Part shown: positions 26,182 to 33,809 of the stretch, in pieces
Position numbering within the stretch: the first letter of the stretch is position 1
Layout: each line of letters opens with the position of its first letter
DNA from: Flavivirga sp. 57AJ16
GTDB lineage: Bacteria; Bacteroidota; Bacteroidia; Flavobacteriales; Flavobacteriaceae
Assembly: GCF_028736925.1 (NCBI RefSeq)
Contig: NZ_JAQZAT010000012.1
Span: 1-64,000, forward strand
Length of the DNA stretch: 64,000 bases
Direction: 5' to 3'
Notes under the pieces: generated by a model
Told to the model about the DNA's origin: nothing
Seen by the model: only the letters and a program-made list of their open reading frames with translations
The model's database searches: none
Translations under genes and position numbers: made by a program

Positions 26182-26847
26182 TTAAATAAGCCCTAAATCT
26201 TTTACAATGGCCACTAAATGGATGGCATTATTGGCTTTAAATTGATCTTTTAATTTGTTGAGTCGCTTTTCAACAGAGCTTAAACTACTTGGAGACATGT
26301 TATTTTGTTCTAAATATGCACTGATTTCTGCTTGAGACAATCCATTGGAAAGTTGCTTGACCAGTTCGACATCATAATCGTTAATTTCTAAATCCAATTT
26401 CGAACTTAATGCATTTTTTACCTGTGGAGATAAAAATTGTATTTTATTGTATACAGCTTTGATGGCCTGGGATAGCTCTAAAGATCCTTTTCTATCCTTG
26501 CAAACATAGGCATTAACCCGATGCTTAGTGATCAGGGTTCTAACTTTTTGAAAGAGACTATTCATAGAGTACACAATAATTGGCAACTCAGGAGCTTCGG
26601 TTCTTAAGACATCGATTAGAGCTTCACCTGAAAGGATTTTGCATTCCCGATGATCTTTTTTAAAGGACAAATCTGTTATTAATAAATCAAAAGGTTCTTG
26701 ATCAAATATGGCTCTTTTAAATTTTAAATGCGCATCGTCACAATATTGTGAGTATACTATATTAACAATGTTATTAGCTTTTAAAACATTTAAAACACCA
26801 CTATTAATATCGTCATGATCATCAACTATTAAAACCTTCTTGAACAT
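26182..26847 (-). CDS. NarL/LuxR-type response regulator with divergent output domain
   Basis: 221 residues. Receiver domain 1-125 with acidic pair Asp9/Asp10, phospho-acceptor Asp59 (LLITDLSF), Ser94 and Lys117 (AYVCKDRKG). The C-terminal part (150-221) resembles a LuxR HTH (LSNGLSQAEISAYL... then VEKRLNKLKDQF...IHLVAIVKDLGLI). However, the turn before the recognition helix is longer than normal, with NNMSPSSLSS replacing a short SP(K/R)T motif. Partner of the histidine kinase that ends 2 bases upstream. It should bind DNA when phosphorylated, but the altered HTH makes binding specificity uncertain. Confidence 0.85.
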   Translation of the reverse strand: MFKKVLIVDDHDDINSGVLNVLKANNIVNIVYSQYCDDAHLKFKRAIFDQEPFDLLITDLSFKKDHRECKILSGEALIDVLRTEAPELPIIVYSMNSLFQKVRTLITKHRVNAYVCKDRKGSLELSQAIKAVYNKIQFLSPQVKNALSSKLDLEINDYDVELVKQLSNGLSQAEISAYLEQNNMSPSSLSSVEKRLNKLKDQFKANNAIHLVAIVKDLGLI

Positions 26848-26849
26848 TT

Positions 26850-28502
26850 TTATATAGATATTTTCACTTTAAAGCCCTTTTTGTTTATTTCAGAATCAAA
26901 AATAATAGTTCCACCAATAGATTTTATACGGTTTTCCACATTCTGTAGGCCAGTACTTTTTTTAATGGATCCTCCAATGCCGTTATCTGTATACGTAATG
27001 TGTATTTTGCCCCAGGTCTGATTAAAATTGAAGGCAACCAAGGAAGCCTGACTATGTTTTTTCATATTTACCAATAATTCCTGGAGCACTCGATAGAGTG
27101 TTGTTTTTTTATTGCTTTCAATGGTGTTCCAATTAACTTTTGAAATATTTTTGGCAATGACATTGATATCGTCATTTTTAAAGCTTAGGAATAAATCCCT
27201 TAATAAACCCTCGTAACTTTCCTCTACATCAATAGCGCTATTTTCTTTGGAAATGTCTCTAGTCCTAATATAAATATCTTCCAAATCCTTTAAAACACCT
27301 TTTTTGATACTTGAGGTTTGTAGTTTAGAAATAACATTATATACATCGTTAGCTACTTCATCATGTACTTTTTTGGAGATACGTGTTTCGGTGATATAAA
27401 CCTGTTGTCTCTTTTCTTTTTGATGCCTTTGATTTAATATATAAAACAAGAATATTGAAACTACTGTGATAAGCAATCCAATGGACTGATATGTAATTCT
27501 TTTTGACCTCTCTTGTTCTTTTTGTAACTTATTTTGAGTTGCTATTTTCTCTTGTTTTAAATAATTGAATTTTATGAATGCATATTTGTTGTCGGCTATT
27601 TGTTTCGCATGGGATATACTATCTTTTATTCTTTTATACTCAAGTACTTTACTGTTATTGTTCAGTGTTACAAGATTTGAAAGCGCATCTTCAATATATG
27701 AAGCACTCTTAATAGATTTTGCAACCTTGTATGCTTTATTGGCATAGTCTAATGCCTTTATGGTGTCTTTTTGATCTCTGTAGTATTCAGATAAATATTT
27801 GTAACTTGAATATGTGCCCGGGATGTCTTCTATGCTAATTCTTATTTCCAGGGCTTTAAACAGCTTGTCTAAAGCATTTTTTCTTTTCAATTTAAATTGA
27901 ACATAACCAAGGTTGTCCAAAGCCCTGGCAATTTGTATGGTATCGCCTAAGGGAAGACTATTTTCATATATCGTTTTGAGCTCTTTTTCTGCAAGAGCAA
28001 AGTGAGATTGATCTATGTATATTAAAGCTTTATTGTTTTTAATAATATTTATGTTTGCTTTAGAATGAGCAAATTTTAAAGCTTCATTATAGTATTTTAA
28101 GGCAGTGTCGTAATCCAATAATTCTTTATTAATTCTTCCTAATTGATTATACAATCCTACTTTATTTTCATTGTCGGGTTTATTGTTCTTGAGCAGGTCT
28201 AACAAACCTAAAGCACTCACTACGCTAGTCTCACTACCATAATAATCTCCAAGTTTAAATTGAATGATTGCTATTTGCCTTAAATGATTGATAGTAGACA
28301 ACGTATCTTTTAATAAGAGACTTTCTTCTTTTTGCTTATTAAAGAATAAATAGGCTTCGGCTAAACTCGAAGGGGTCTTTGGTGTATTTGCTAAATTATA
28401 ATAATACCTTAGACTGTCTTTTTGGTATGGGCGTGTATTAGACATGCTAAAACTGTAACAGCAAAACAGAAAAAAGAGGAATGATAACCCTTGGTATTTC
28501 AT
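26850..28502 (-). CDS. TPR-containing sensor histidine kinase (HisKA_3 / NarX-DesK type)
   Basis: 550 residues. Signal peptide (about 1-19), then a periplasmic region of TPR-like helical repeats (about 40-285, for example YDTALKYYNEALKFA and ALDYANKAYKVAKS), a linker coiled coil, one membrane helix (about 337-357), and a cytoplasmic HisKA_3 domain with phosphorylated His380 (KKVHDEVANDVYNV). The ATPase domain follows, with N-box ELLVNMKKH (about 475-484), G1 box DNGIGG (506-511) and GLQNVENR. All catalytic motifs are intact. It precedes its response regulator on the same strand (2-base gap), and a 54-residue lipoprotein gene lies 44 bases upstream. The periplasmic TPRs may bind a peptide or protein ligand; this is inference. 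Confidence 0.9.
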   Translation of the reverse strand: MKYQGLSFLFFLFCCYSFSMSNTRPYQKDSLRYYYNLANTPKTPSSLAEAYLFFNKQKEESLLLKDTLSTINHLRQIAIIQFKLGDYYGSETSVVSALGLLDLLKNNKPDNENKVGLYNQLGRINKELLDYDTALKYYNEALKFAHSKANINIIKNNKALIYIDQSHFALAEKELKTIYENSLPLGDTIQIARALDNLGYVQFKLKRKNALDKLFKALEIRISIEDIPGTYSSYKYLSEYYRDQKDTIKALDYANKAYKVAKSIKSASYIEDALSNLVTLNNNSKVLEYKRIKDSISHAKQIADNKYAFIKFNYLKQEKIATQNKLQKEQERSKRITYQSIGLLITVVSIFLFYILNQRHQKEKRQQVYITETRISKKVHDEVANDVYNVISKLQTSSIKKGVLKDLEDIYIRTRDISKENSAIDVEESYEGLLRDLFLSFKNDDINVIAKNISKVNWNTIESNKKTTLYRVLQELLVNMKKHSQASLVAFNFNQTWGKIHITYTDNGIGGSIKKSTGLQNVENRIKSIGGTIIFDSEINKKGFKVKISI

Positions 28503-28546
28503 TCCTCTAAAATAACAACTATTTTTCAGTTATTTAGCCATCTTTT

Positions 28547-28711
28547 TTATGGACCGGGTGGCGGTGGTGGAATATCACCTCCATTGCCACAACAATCTGC
28601 GGGTTCTTCAATTGCTTCTGGGTTTTCTCCATCCGTGTTGGTTTGCGGTGAGCAAGAAAACAGTCCCAAATTGAGAAAAACCGTAAACATAATTAAATAT
28701 ATTTTTTTCAT
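28547..28711 (-). CDS. small proline-tailed lipoprotein upstream of the TPR histidine kinase
   Basis: 54 residues. MKKIYLIMFTVFLNLGLFSC is a lipoprotein signal with lipobox LFSC (Cys20). The mature peptide (about 35 residues) is acidic (PEAIEEPADC), has a CCGNGG motif, and ends in six near-consecutive prolines (DIPPPPPGP). An in-frame ATG at 28720 gives a three-residue longer alternative. The opposite-strand ORF over this place is a shadow. It lies in the leader of the histidine kinase transcript (44-base gap, same strand), so the two are probably co-expressed. Two other lipoproteins of the same design (33153 and 33580) sit beside the second two-component system. Family not recognised. Confidence 0.7.
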   Translation of the reverse strand: MKKIYLIMFTVFLNLGLFSCSPQTNTDGENPEAIEEPADCCGNGGDIPPPPPGP

Positions 28712-29084
28712 TTTGTACATTGTTTAAAATTTTACAATAGTGTTGCTTTCCGAACTTTATCGGATGCGAGGTTGCATTGGGCAACACATGATTAATTCAG
28801 AAGAGACGTCTCTCTATTTGGGAAGTATGGAGAACAAGAGTAAAGAGACGCAATTACTTCCCAGAGATCACCCAACTCTACTTTGTTTCACCTGCTATTA
28901 GAATTAAAATTCGTAAACCTTATTACGCCTAAGGCGTTTATTAATTCTGAAGCAAATAACATGAGATTTAAAAGGAAACCGTGGAAAAAGAACGGAAGTG
29001 TTTTGGAAAGTTTTTAGAAAATAGTTTCCATGTTTTTTCTTGACATATTAGTTGAATTCAATACACCTTTAAACCAACCATAAG
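28712..29084. other. structured intergenic region upstream of the lipoprotein/kinase operon
   Basis: 373 bases without a gene. Inverted repeats: GTGTTGC (28740-28746) with GCAACAC (28781-28787) enclosing CCGA (28750-28753) with TCGG (28760-28763); AGAGACGTCTCT palindrome (28802-28813); GGGAAGTA (28820-28827) with TACTTCCC (28855-28862); and ACGCC-TAA-GGCGT (28925-28937). Read on the minus strand, this is the 5' leader of the small lipoprotein gene and could fold into a multi-stem RNA. It could also be a separate small RNA. It does not match any RNA family that I can name. Confidence 0.45.
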
Positions 29085-29777
29085 ATGCATAAAAAACTAA
29101 TAATCAAAGCATTTGATAAGGCAAGAGCAGAAAGGAAAAAGATTGGAGAAAAAAATCCATCGACAATTCATATCGCTGAAGACTTATCGGAATACATTCA
29201 TGAAAATGAAAAATTTAAATTAGGAGAAAGAAGTTTTCGTGATTATAAGAACGAAGCAGAAAATTTAATCGACAAAAATGAAGATATTAATATAAAGCAG
29301 CTCAAAGTGATCATTGGGTTATGCAAATATTTAGGATTTGACAGGTATGAGGATTTTGAATCAAGAAATAAATCAAAAACAAAAAAGCTATGTGCTTTCT
29401 TTAAGAAGAACCGTTACATTCTTTCTACAATTGCCATAATATCCATCATTTTATTGATAATTATGTCAATGAATAGACAGTGTTGGATGGTTTGGGAAAA
29501 GGATCGCTATGTTGAAGTAAAATTTGACACCCAAAAATATAGCTTAGGACAGATGAAGCTTTACAATGAAGACCGGATAAAGTATTTTAAAAAAATAGAT
29601 GCAGATTGCAATACAGAATTTTTTGGACCTCATAGGGAAGTTAAAATTTGGTACGGAAAAAACAGTAAAAAAGAACTGGAGTTTTTTACCTCTGTAGGCC
29701 TTCATCCAGAAACAGGAAAAACATTAGATCCTATTACGGTTTATATGATAAGAAAGTATATCTGTGAAGACTATTAA
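29085..29777 (+). CDS. single-pass membrane protein with N-terminal HTH-like module
   Basis: 230 residues. Residues 1-95 (IHIAEDLSEYI, KLGERSFRDYKNEAENLI, then KQLKVIIGLCKYLGFDRYED) have the layout of a helical module common in Flavobacteria: SERTLRxY... followed by LxxLxxYLGYxxYxDF. It looks HTH-like but its role is not known to me. A membrane helix follows at about 111-131, then a roughly 100-residue beta-rich external domain with WMVWEKDRYVEVKFDTQKY. The same module, without a membrane helix, opens the protein at 32121-32924. No signal peptide, so the N-terminus is cytoplasmic. It could pass an external signal to a DNA- or protein-binding module. Confidence 0.55.
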   Translation: MHKKLIIKAFDKARAERKKIGEKNPSTIHIAEDLSEYIHENEKFKLGERSFRDYKNEAENLIDKNEDINIKQLKVIIGLCKYLGFDRYEDFESRNKSKTKKLCAFFKKNRYILSTIAIISIILLIIMSMNRQCWMVWEKDRYVEVKFDTQKYSLGQMKLYNEDRIKYFKKIDADCNTEFFGPHREVKIWYGKNSKKELEFFTSVGLHPETGKTLDPITVYMIRKYICEDY

Positions 29778-29963
29778 ATCTTAATAAAATAACATTGATA
29801 AGAGACTATTTGATTTTTATGAGGTTTATTTTGTAAATATAGAATGATACTTTTCTGGACACCTTAACCTTTTTTTAAACTATAAGAAGTTTAGCCTTTT
29901 TATTTTATCCCTCTTAAATGAAGGTACTTTGTGCTAACTCCATTAGATATTAAAAACAAGTAT

Positions 29964-29971
29964 TATATTTG
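29964..29971 (+). promoter_or_regulatory. candidate -7 box upstream of the first metallopeptidase gene
   Basis: TATATTTG matches the Bacteroidota -7 consensus TAnnTTTG exactly, about 40 bases before the ATG at 30011. No clear -33 TTG was found at the usual spacing. Confidence 0.35.
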
Positions 29972-30010
29972 ATTAATTGTTAACATCTAACAAATAACCT
30001 CTTTTTTCTT

Positions 30011-30898
30011 ATGAAAAAAAAGTCAGGATTTAAACCTACCAAAAAGTCTTTAGGCATATCTAAATCTATTGCTAAAAAGCTTCATCTTGATTTTAACGAA
30101 GAAGAAGTAGACTATTTAGCAAAGAATCTCCAAAAAATATATTACGATGAAATTATAGAAAAGTTACAGTTAAATATCCCTAAAACTAATTTTGAACATG
30201 GCTCTATTCGAAAAATCAATGCTAAAGTAACACCCAACAAACATGGTTCTGGTGATATTTATTTTGATGACCAACTTGAGTTCTGGTTGTTTAATATGAG
30301 TTTTATAAATACACTGGCTAGTTTTAAAGAGGTTGGGAAAAAAGATCTTTTAAAAGTTTTGTCATCCACTTTAGATATTTTTAGAACACCTCATCTTTTC
30401 GAATTCGAAAGAGAATTAATGCTCCCTTTGGAAGATGAATATGCAGATGTTTTAAGTTTTTCCCATGATTTAAATAAAGCCATGAGTGTATTTGTTATTT
30501 GTCATGAAATAGCTCATTTAACTTCAAATCATTTAACCGATAAAAAACTAACATGGCACGAAAAAGAATTTGAGGCAGACTCTATAGGGTTCGATTATTT
30601 TAAAAAAGTCATCATGCATCCTGACAAATCAAAATATATTTCTTTACAAAGCATGTTTCTTTGTGCTCCAATTATTTTTTTTAACTACTTAAGTATTGAA
30701 GAAAGGTATTCAACTAAAACAAGAGGCTCTATACCTAACAGAGAAACACACCCAAATCCACTTGAACGAGCCAAAAGAATGGCAAATTATTTTAAAGCAA
30801 CTAGTAACGACCATGATATCAATGTCTTAAACGTCCTTCTTGGTGGAATAGACAACTTATTAGAACTACTTTCTTTATCGAAAAACACTAAACCATAA
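30011..30898 (+). CDS. HExxH zinc metallopeptidase-like protein (gluzincin), first of pair
   Basis: 295 residues, no signal peptide. HEIAH at 165-169 gives two zinc-binding His and the catalytic Glu. EFEAD (186-190) supplies the third ligand Glu186 in the M48-like E-F-x-A-D arrangement. A further helix region ends at ERAKRMANYF. The N-terminal part is basic (KKKSGFKPTKKS). It resembles the cytoplasmic M48/ImmA-type proteases that act in signalling or stress control, but I cannot name a subfamily. Followed after 37 bases by another metallopeptidase gene of similar active-site plan. Confidence 0.7.
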   Translation: MKKKSGFKPTKKSLGISKSIAKKLHLDFNEEEVDYLAKNLQKIYYDEIIEKLQLNIPKTNFEHGSIRKINAKVTPNKHGSGDIYFDDQLEFWLFNMSFINTLASFKEVGKKDLLKVLSSTLDIFRTPHLFEFERELMLPLEDEYADVLSFSHDLNKAMSVFVICHEIAHLTSNHLTDKKLTWHEKEFEADSIGFDYFKKVIMHPDKSKYISLQSMFLCAPIIFFNYLSIEERYSTKTRGSIPNRETHPNPLERAKRMANYFKATSNDHDINVLNVLLGGIDNLLELLSLSKNTKP

Positions 30899-30935
30899 TC
30901 TTCTGGGAAACTTTAGTAGATTACAATAAATAAAA

Positions 30936-32099
30936 ATGCCTCCTTTAAATAACAAAGAAATAAATGCCATTTTTAAAGAAAAGCTCTTCTACCTTGGAGA
31001 AGAGTTTAATTTAAGTCTGCTTTCCGGGTTTGTAAAAACACTCTATCAAATACCTATTGAATACGCGACACAAGCACTTTCATTAGCTAAAACACAACAA
31101 GATGTAAATAAAAAACCAATCAAGTTAAACTATTCAATTAAGTATTTAATAAACGAACCTTTCAATGCTGGAACTTGTAATCGAGATGGTGCAAGCTTCA
31201 TTTTTATTAATAGCTCCGTGCCCTACCTACTCTTTAAAGCTTGTATTTCCTATGCGGAGTTATGTGATATAAAAAAATCAACTATAAAGGAAAAAAAATT
31301 AAAGTTGTTAGCAACTAAAAAAATTAAATTAACTCAAAAATTGGATTATTCGTTAGCCAATCCCGAGTCAATAGAGCGTTTATTTCAAAAGCTATTAAAA
31401 GACTCAGCCCATATTAATAAGCTTGTATTCCAATATGCCTTATTTCTTTATGAGATAGCTATTAGGTTTTTAACAATGCATGAATGTATGCATGTTATAT
31501 TAGGCCATACTGGTTATGTTAAACAAAAATTTAATTTAGATGATTATCTTGAGTTTTCTGAAGAAAGAGAACACAAAATACCACTTAGCACTTCTCAAGC
31601 GTTAGAGTTTATGGCCGATAGGAATACATGTAGAGGCATTTTGGTACAAACGCTTCAAGGAAATTCAATCTACAATGTATATAGCTCAAAATTAAAATCT
31701 TCAAAATTAAGCCGTGAAATGCTTATCTCTAGATCTGTAACAAATGCTTTAAGTATTATATTACATATTTTCCCAGGAAAATTGATTGAAAATATGTCGG
31801 AAACCCTAATTAAAACACACCCACATCCTTTTATTAGAATGCAATGGATGATAACAGAAATGAGCTATGAGGTTGGAGACGAAAATAGTTTTAACCATTA
31901 TTTTCTGAAACCATTTGCTCTCAATATTGCTACATTCAAGGATAACTTCGAAATTAAATACCCTTGGACTTTATTATCGGACAAAGATTTAAAAGAAGGA
32001 AGTTATAGAAATTTATTTAGCTATACATCGTATAAAAAAATAATTATAACTTCTAAACAAGTACAAAAGGAAACTCAACCATTTAAATTGATCTATTAA
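30936..32099 (+). CDS. HExxH zinc metallopeptidase-like protein, second of pair
   Basis: 387 residues, no signal peptide. Active site HECMH (182-186) and EFMAD (224-228) with Glu224 as the likely third zinc ligand, the same E-F-x-A-D plan as its neighbour. The active site sits further into the protein, after a longer N-terminal domain. Residues 50-180 contain strands (FNAGTCNRDGASFIFINSSV) that may form a substrate-binding part. The two genes are about 40 bases apart and probably co-transcribed; overall sequence similarity between them looks low outside the active site. Target unknown. Confidence 0.7.
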   Translation: MPPLNNKEINAIFKEKLFYLGEEFNLSLLSGFVKTLYQIPIEYATQALSLAKTQQDVNKKPIKLNYSIKYLINEPFNAGTCNRDGASFIFINSSVPYLLFKACISYAELCDIKKSTIKEKKLKLLATKKIKLTQKLDYSLANPESIERLFQKLLKDSAHINKLVFQYALFLYEIAIRFLTMHECMHVILGHTGYVKQKFNLDDYLEFSEEREHKIPLSTSQALEFMADRNTCRGILVQTLQGNSIYNVYSSKLKSSKLSREMLISRSVTNALSIILHIFPGKLIENMSETLIKTHPHPFIRMQWMITEMSYEVGDENSFNHYFLKPFALNIATFKDNFEIKYPWTLLSDKDLKEGSYRNLFSYTSYKKIIITSKQVQKETQPFKLIY

Positions 32100-32120
32100 A
32101 CCCCATTGTAACTCATTATA

Positions 32121-32924
32121 TCAAGACACTTTTTTAATCTCAATAATAGCTCCAGAATCATTAATTATAACCCTATCTGGTTTTTCAATTATTAATAACT
32201 TTTTCTCCTTAATATTTTCTTCTAATTTTATGTTATTAATAATAGCCTTAGAAAGATCGGACATACTTGTTGAAGTCCCTTCCATCAACCAAAAGTAAGA
32301 CAAGTTTGAATCGAAAAAATTTAAAGGATCATCTTTAACCTCTAATTTTTCTATTATCCTACAGGTATTTTCATTTAACTGAATAATGTCTGTAATTTTA
32401 TTATATTTTTTTAAAATTTCACTCGATTCGGAATTTAACGAAATAATGAATTTATGGCTTGAAACGACGGTCGAGGGTTTCGACTTCGGTATATTTGAAG
32501 TATTGAGTGAGCTTGGTATAGCTGTTTTTGTAAAATCATAACGGTCTTCTTTTAAATCTTTACAATAAGCATATTTTTTAAAAAAAGCGTTCTTTCTCCT
32601 ATTAATGTTTTTTTTAAATCCCACAAATTCTGGGTCATGCTTACTTTTAACAGAGCGATTCAAAAAATCTAAAGCCGGGTTTTCAAAAATAAATCCCAGC
32701 AAAATATTAAGCGATTTTAATGAAAAGTTAGTAGGCCTTTCTTCATATTTCAAAAACTCCCACATGGTTCGACCACTCATGGGTAAGGAATTTTGTTTTA
32801 CAAAATCTTGACACTCTTTTTCGGTAGGTCTTTCTTTTTCTTTAAATGAGCCTGTATTCTTAATCTTATCTATCATATAAAAAATATATAAGATTTCATC
32901 TTTTGAGTAATGATACTTTCTCAT
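32121..32924 (-). CDS. cytoplasmic protein with N-terminal HTH-like module, unknown function
   Basis: 267 residues, no signal or membrane helix. Residues 35-100 (MSGRTMWEFLKYEE, then SLKSLNILLGFIFENPALDF) follow the same R-T-x-x-x-[FY]...L-x-x-L-x-x-[FY]-x-x-x-x-x-x-x-F pattern as the protein at 29085. The rest is unrelated: a basic segment, a Ser/Thr/Pro-rich linker (about 130-165), and an alpha/beta C-terminus with NFFDSNLSYFWLMEGTSTS. The gene is convergent with the metallopeptidase pair (21-base gap). A regulator role is plausible from the module only. Confidence 0.5.
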   Translation of the reverse strand: MRKYHYSKDEILYIFYMIDKIKNTGSFKEKERPTEKECQDFVKQNSLPMSGRTMWEFLKYEERPTNFSLKSLNILLGFIFENPALDFLNRSVKSKHDPEFVGFKKNINRRKNAFFKKYAYCKDLKEDRYDFTKTAIPSSLNTSNIPKSKPSTVVSSHKFIISLNSESSEILKKYNKITDIIQLNENTCRIIEKLEVKDDPLNFFDSNLSYFWLMEGTSTSMSDLSKAIINNIKLEENIKEKKLLIIEKPDRVIINDSGAIIEIKKVS

Positions 32925-33152
32925 AATAAAATACTGATAATCAATATGTTAATAGTTGTTTTTGAAATTCAATGAAACGATATGAAAGCTCATTGAAATT
33001 CACCATTTTCAGGCATTTTTCTACACTATTTTTGGTATAAGCTTTTCCGAAAAGGCCTATTTCTCGGTAAAGCTACGGTCTTGCAAGACACATTGTTTAA
33101 CGCCTATTTTTTAACATTCTAGATGTTAAATATAGGGCAAATAAAGTGTCAT

Positions 33153-33314
33153 ATGAAAAATATATTTCATGTAATTGCTCTTTGTTTTATTGTTTTGGTT
33201 TCTGTAACTTCCTGCAACCCAGAAAGTATTTCAGATACTAAAAAAGAGCAAGTTCAGGCAAATGATGAGGGTAACACACAACCTAGGTTGCCCGAACCAG
33301 AACCTAATCCTTGA
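33153..33314 (+). CDS. small proline-tailed lipoprotein (first of tandem pair)
   Basis: 53 residues from the ATG at 33153; the upstream ATG at 33123 is less likely because it hides the signal. MKNIFHVIALCFIVLVSVTS then Cys21 forms a lipoprotein signal. The mature 33-residue peptide is acidic (NPESISDTKKEQ) and ends EGNTQPRLPEPEPNP. The second gene of the pair (33580) ends almost identically, EGNTEPQIPEPEPNP, so the two are paralogues. A strong terminator follows at 33381-33410. Function unknown; it lies next to a TPR kinase system. Confidence 0.65.
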   Translation: MKNIFHVIALCFIVLVSVTSCNPESISDTKKEQVQANDEGNTQPRLPEPEPNP

Positions 33315-33380
33315 AACAGGATTTAGATTAGACCCTTACTAGAATTTAACTAGTTGAACACATAATGAAACCGGTTTTTA

Positions 33381-33410
33381 GTGCCTGTCTTTTGACAGGC
33401 ACTTTTTTAT
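33381..33410 (+). terminator. rho-independent terminator after the first tandem lipoprotein
   Basis: GTGCCTGTC, loop TTTT, GACAGGCAC, then TTTTTTA. A perfect 9-bp stem with T-run on the plus strand, about 65 bases after the stop codon at 33314. Confidence 0.9.
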
Positions 33411-33579
33411 TTATAGGTATCATGTGCAATATCTAATCTTATCACAAACAACTCAACTTATCAATTTTTATTCCTGCAATTTTTTCTTACTTTTAAAATA
33501 TTAAGCATATACATATAAACCTCAAGTAAAAAGCAAAACAACTAATAAGTAAACTTACTCACAATTCTATACATTACAA

Positions 33580-33744
33580 ATGAAAACGTATTTAAAATTT
33601 TTAACATTACTATTAATAATTTCAGTAACAACAACATCTTGTCTCTCTTGCACATCAGAAACCATTAATGATGATGAGCAAATCCAAGCAAATAATGAGG
33701 GGAATACGGAACCTCAAATACCAGAGCCTGAACCTAATCCTTAA
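33580..33744 (+). CDS. small proline-tailed lipoprotein (second of tandem pair)
   Basis: 54 residues. MKTYLKFLTLLLIISVTTTS then Cys21 is a lipoprotein signal; a further Cys at 24 (CLSC) is unusual. The mature part has TSETINDDEQIQANNEGNT and the tail EPQIPEPEPNP, matching the tail of the lipoprotein at 33153. It is too short for ordinary gene calling but clearly a paralogue. It ends 66 bases before the stop of the convergent kinase gene at 33810, with no strong hairpin between them. Confidence 0.65.
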   Translation: MKTYLKFLTLLLIISVTTTSCLSCTSETINDDEQIQANNEGNTEPQIPEPEPNP

Positions 33745-33809
33745 TAGAATTCACTAGTCAAATATATTATAAAACCCGCATTGAGTGTCAATATTTTAAT
33801 AGCCCTTTT

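Noticed and set aside
28491-28727. Plus-strand frame over the start of the kinase operon
   Set aside because: It is antisense to a convincing small lipoprotein gene and has an odd Gly/Pro composition from the proline codons read backwards.
28740-28940. 6S or SRP RNA in the structured region
   Set aside because: The stems are several short hairpins and not one long bulged helix, and the conserved SRP tetraloop motif is absent.
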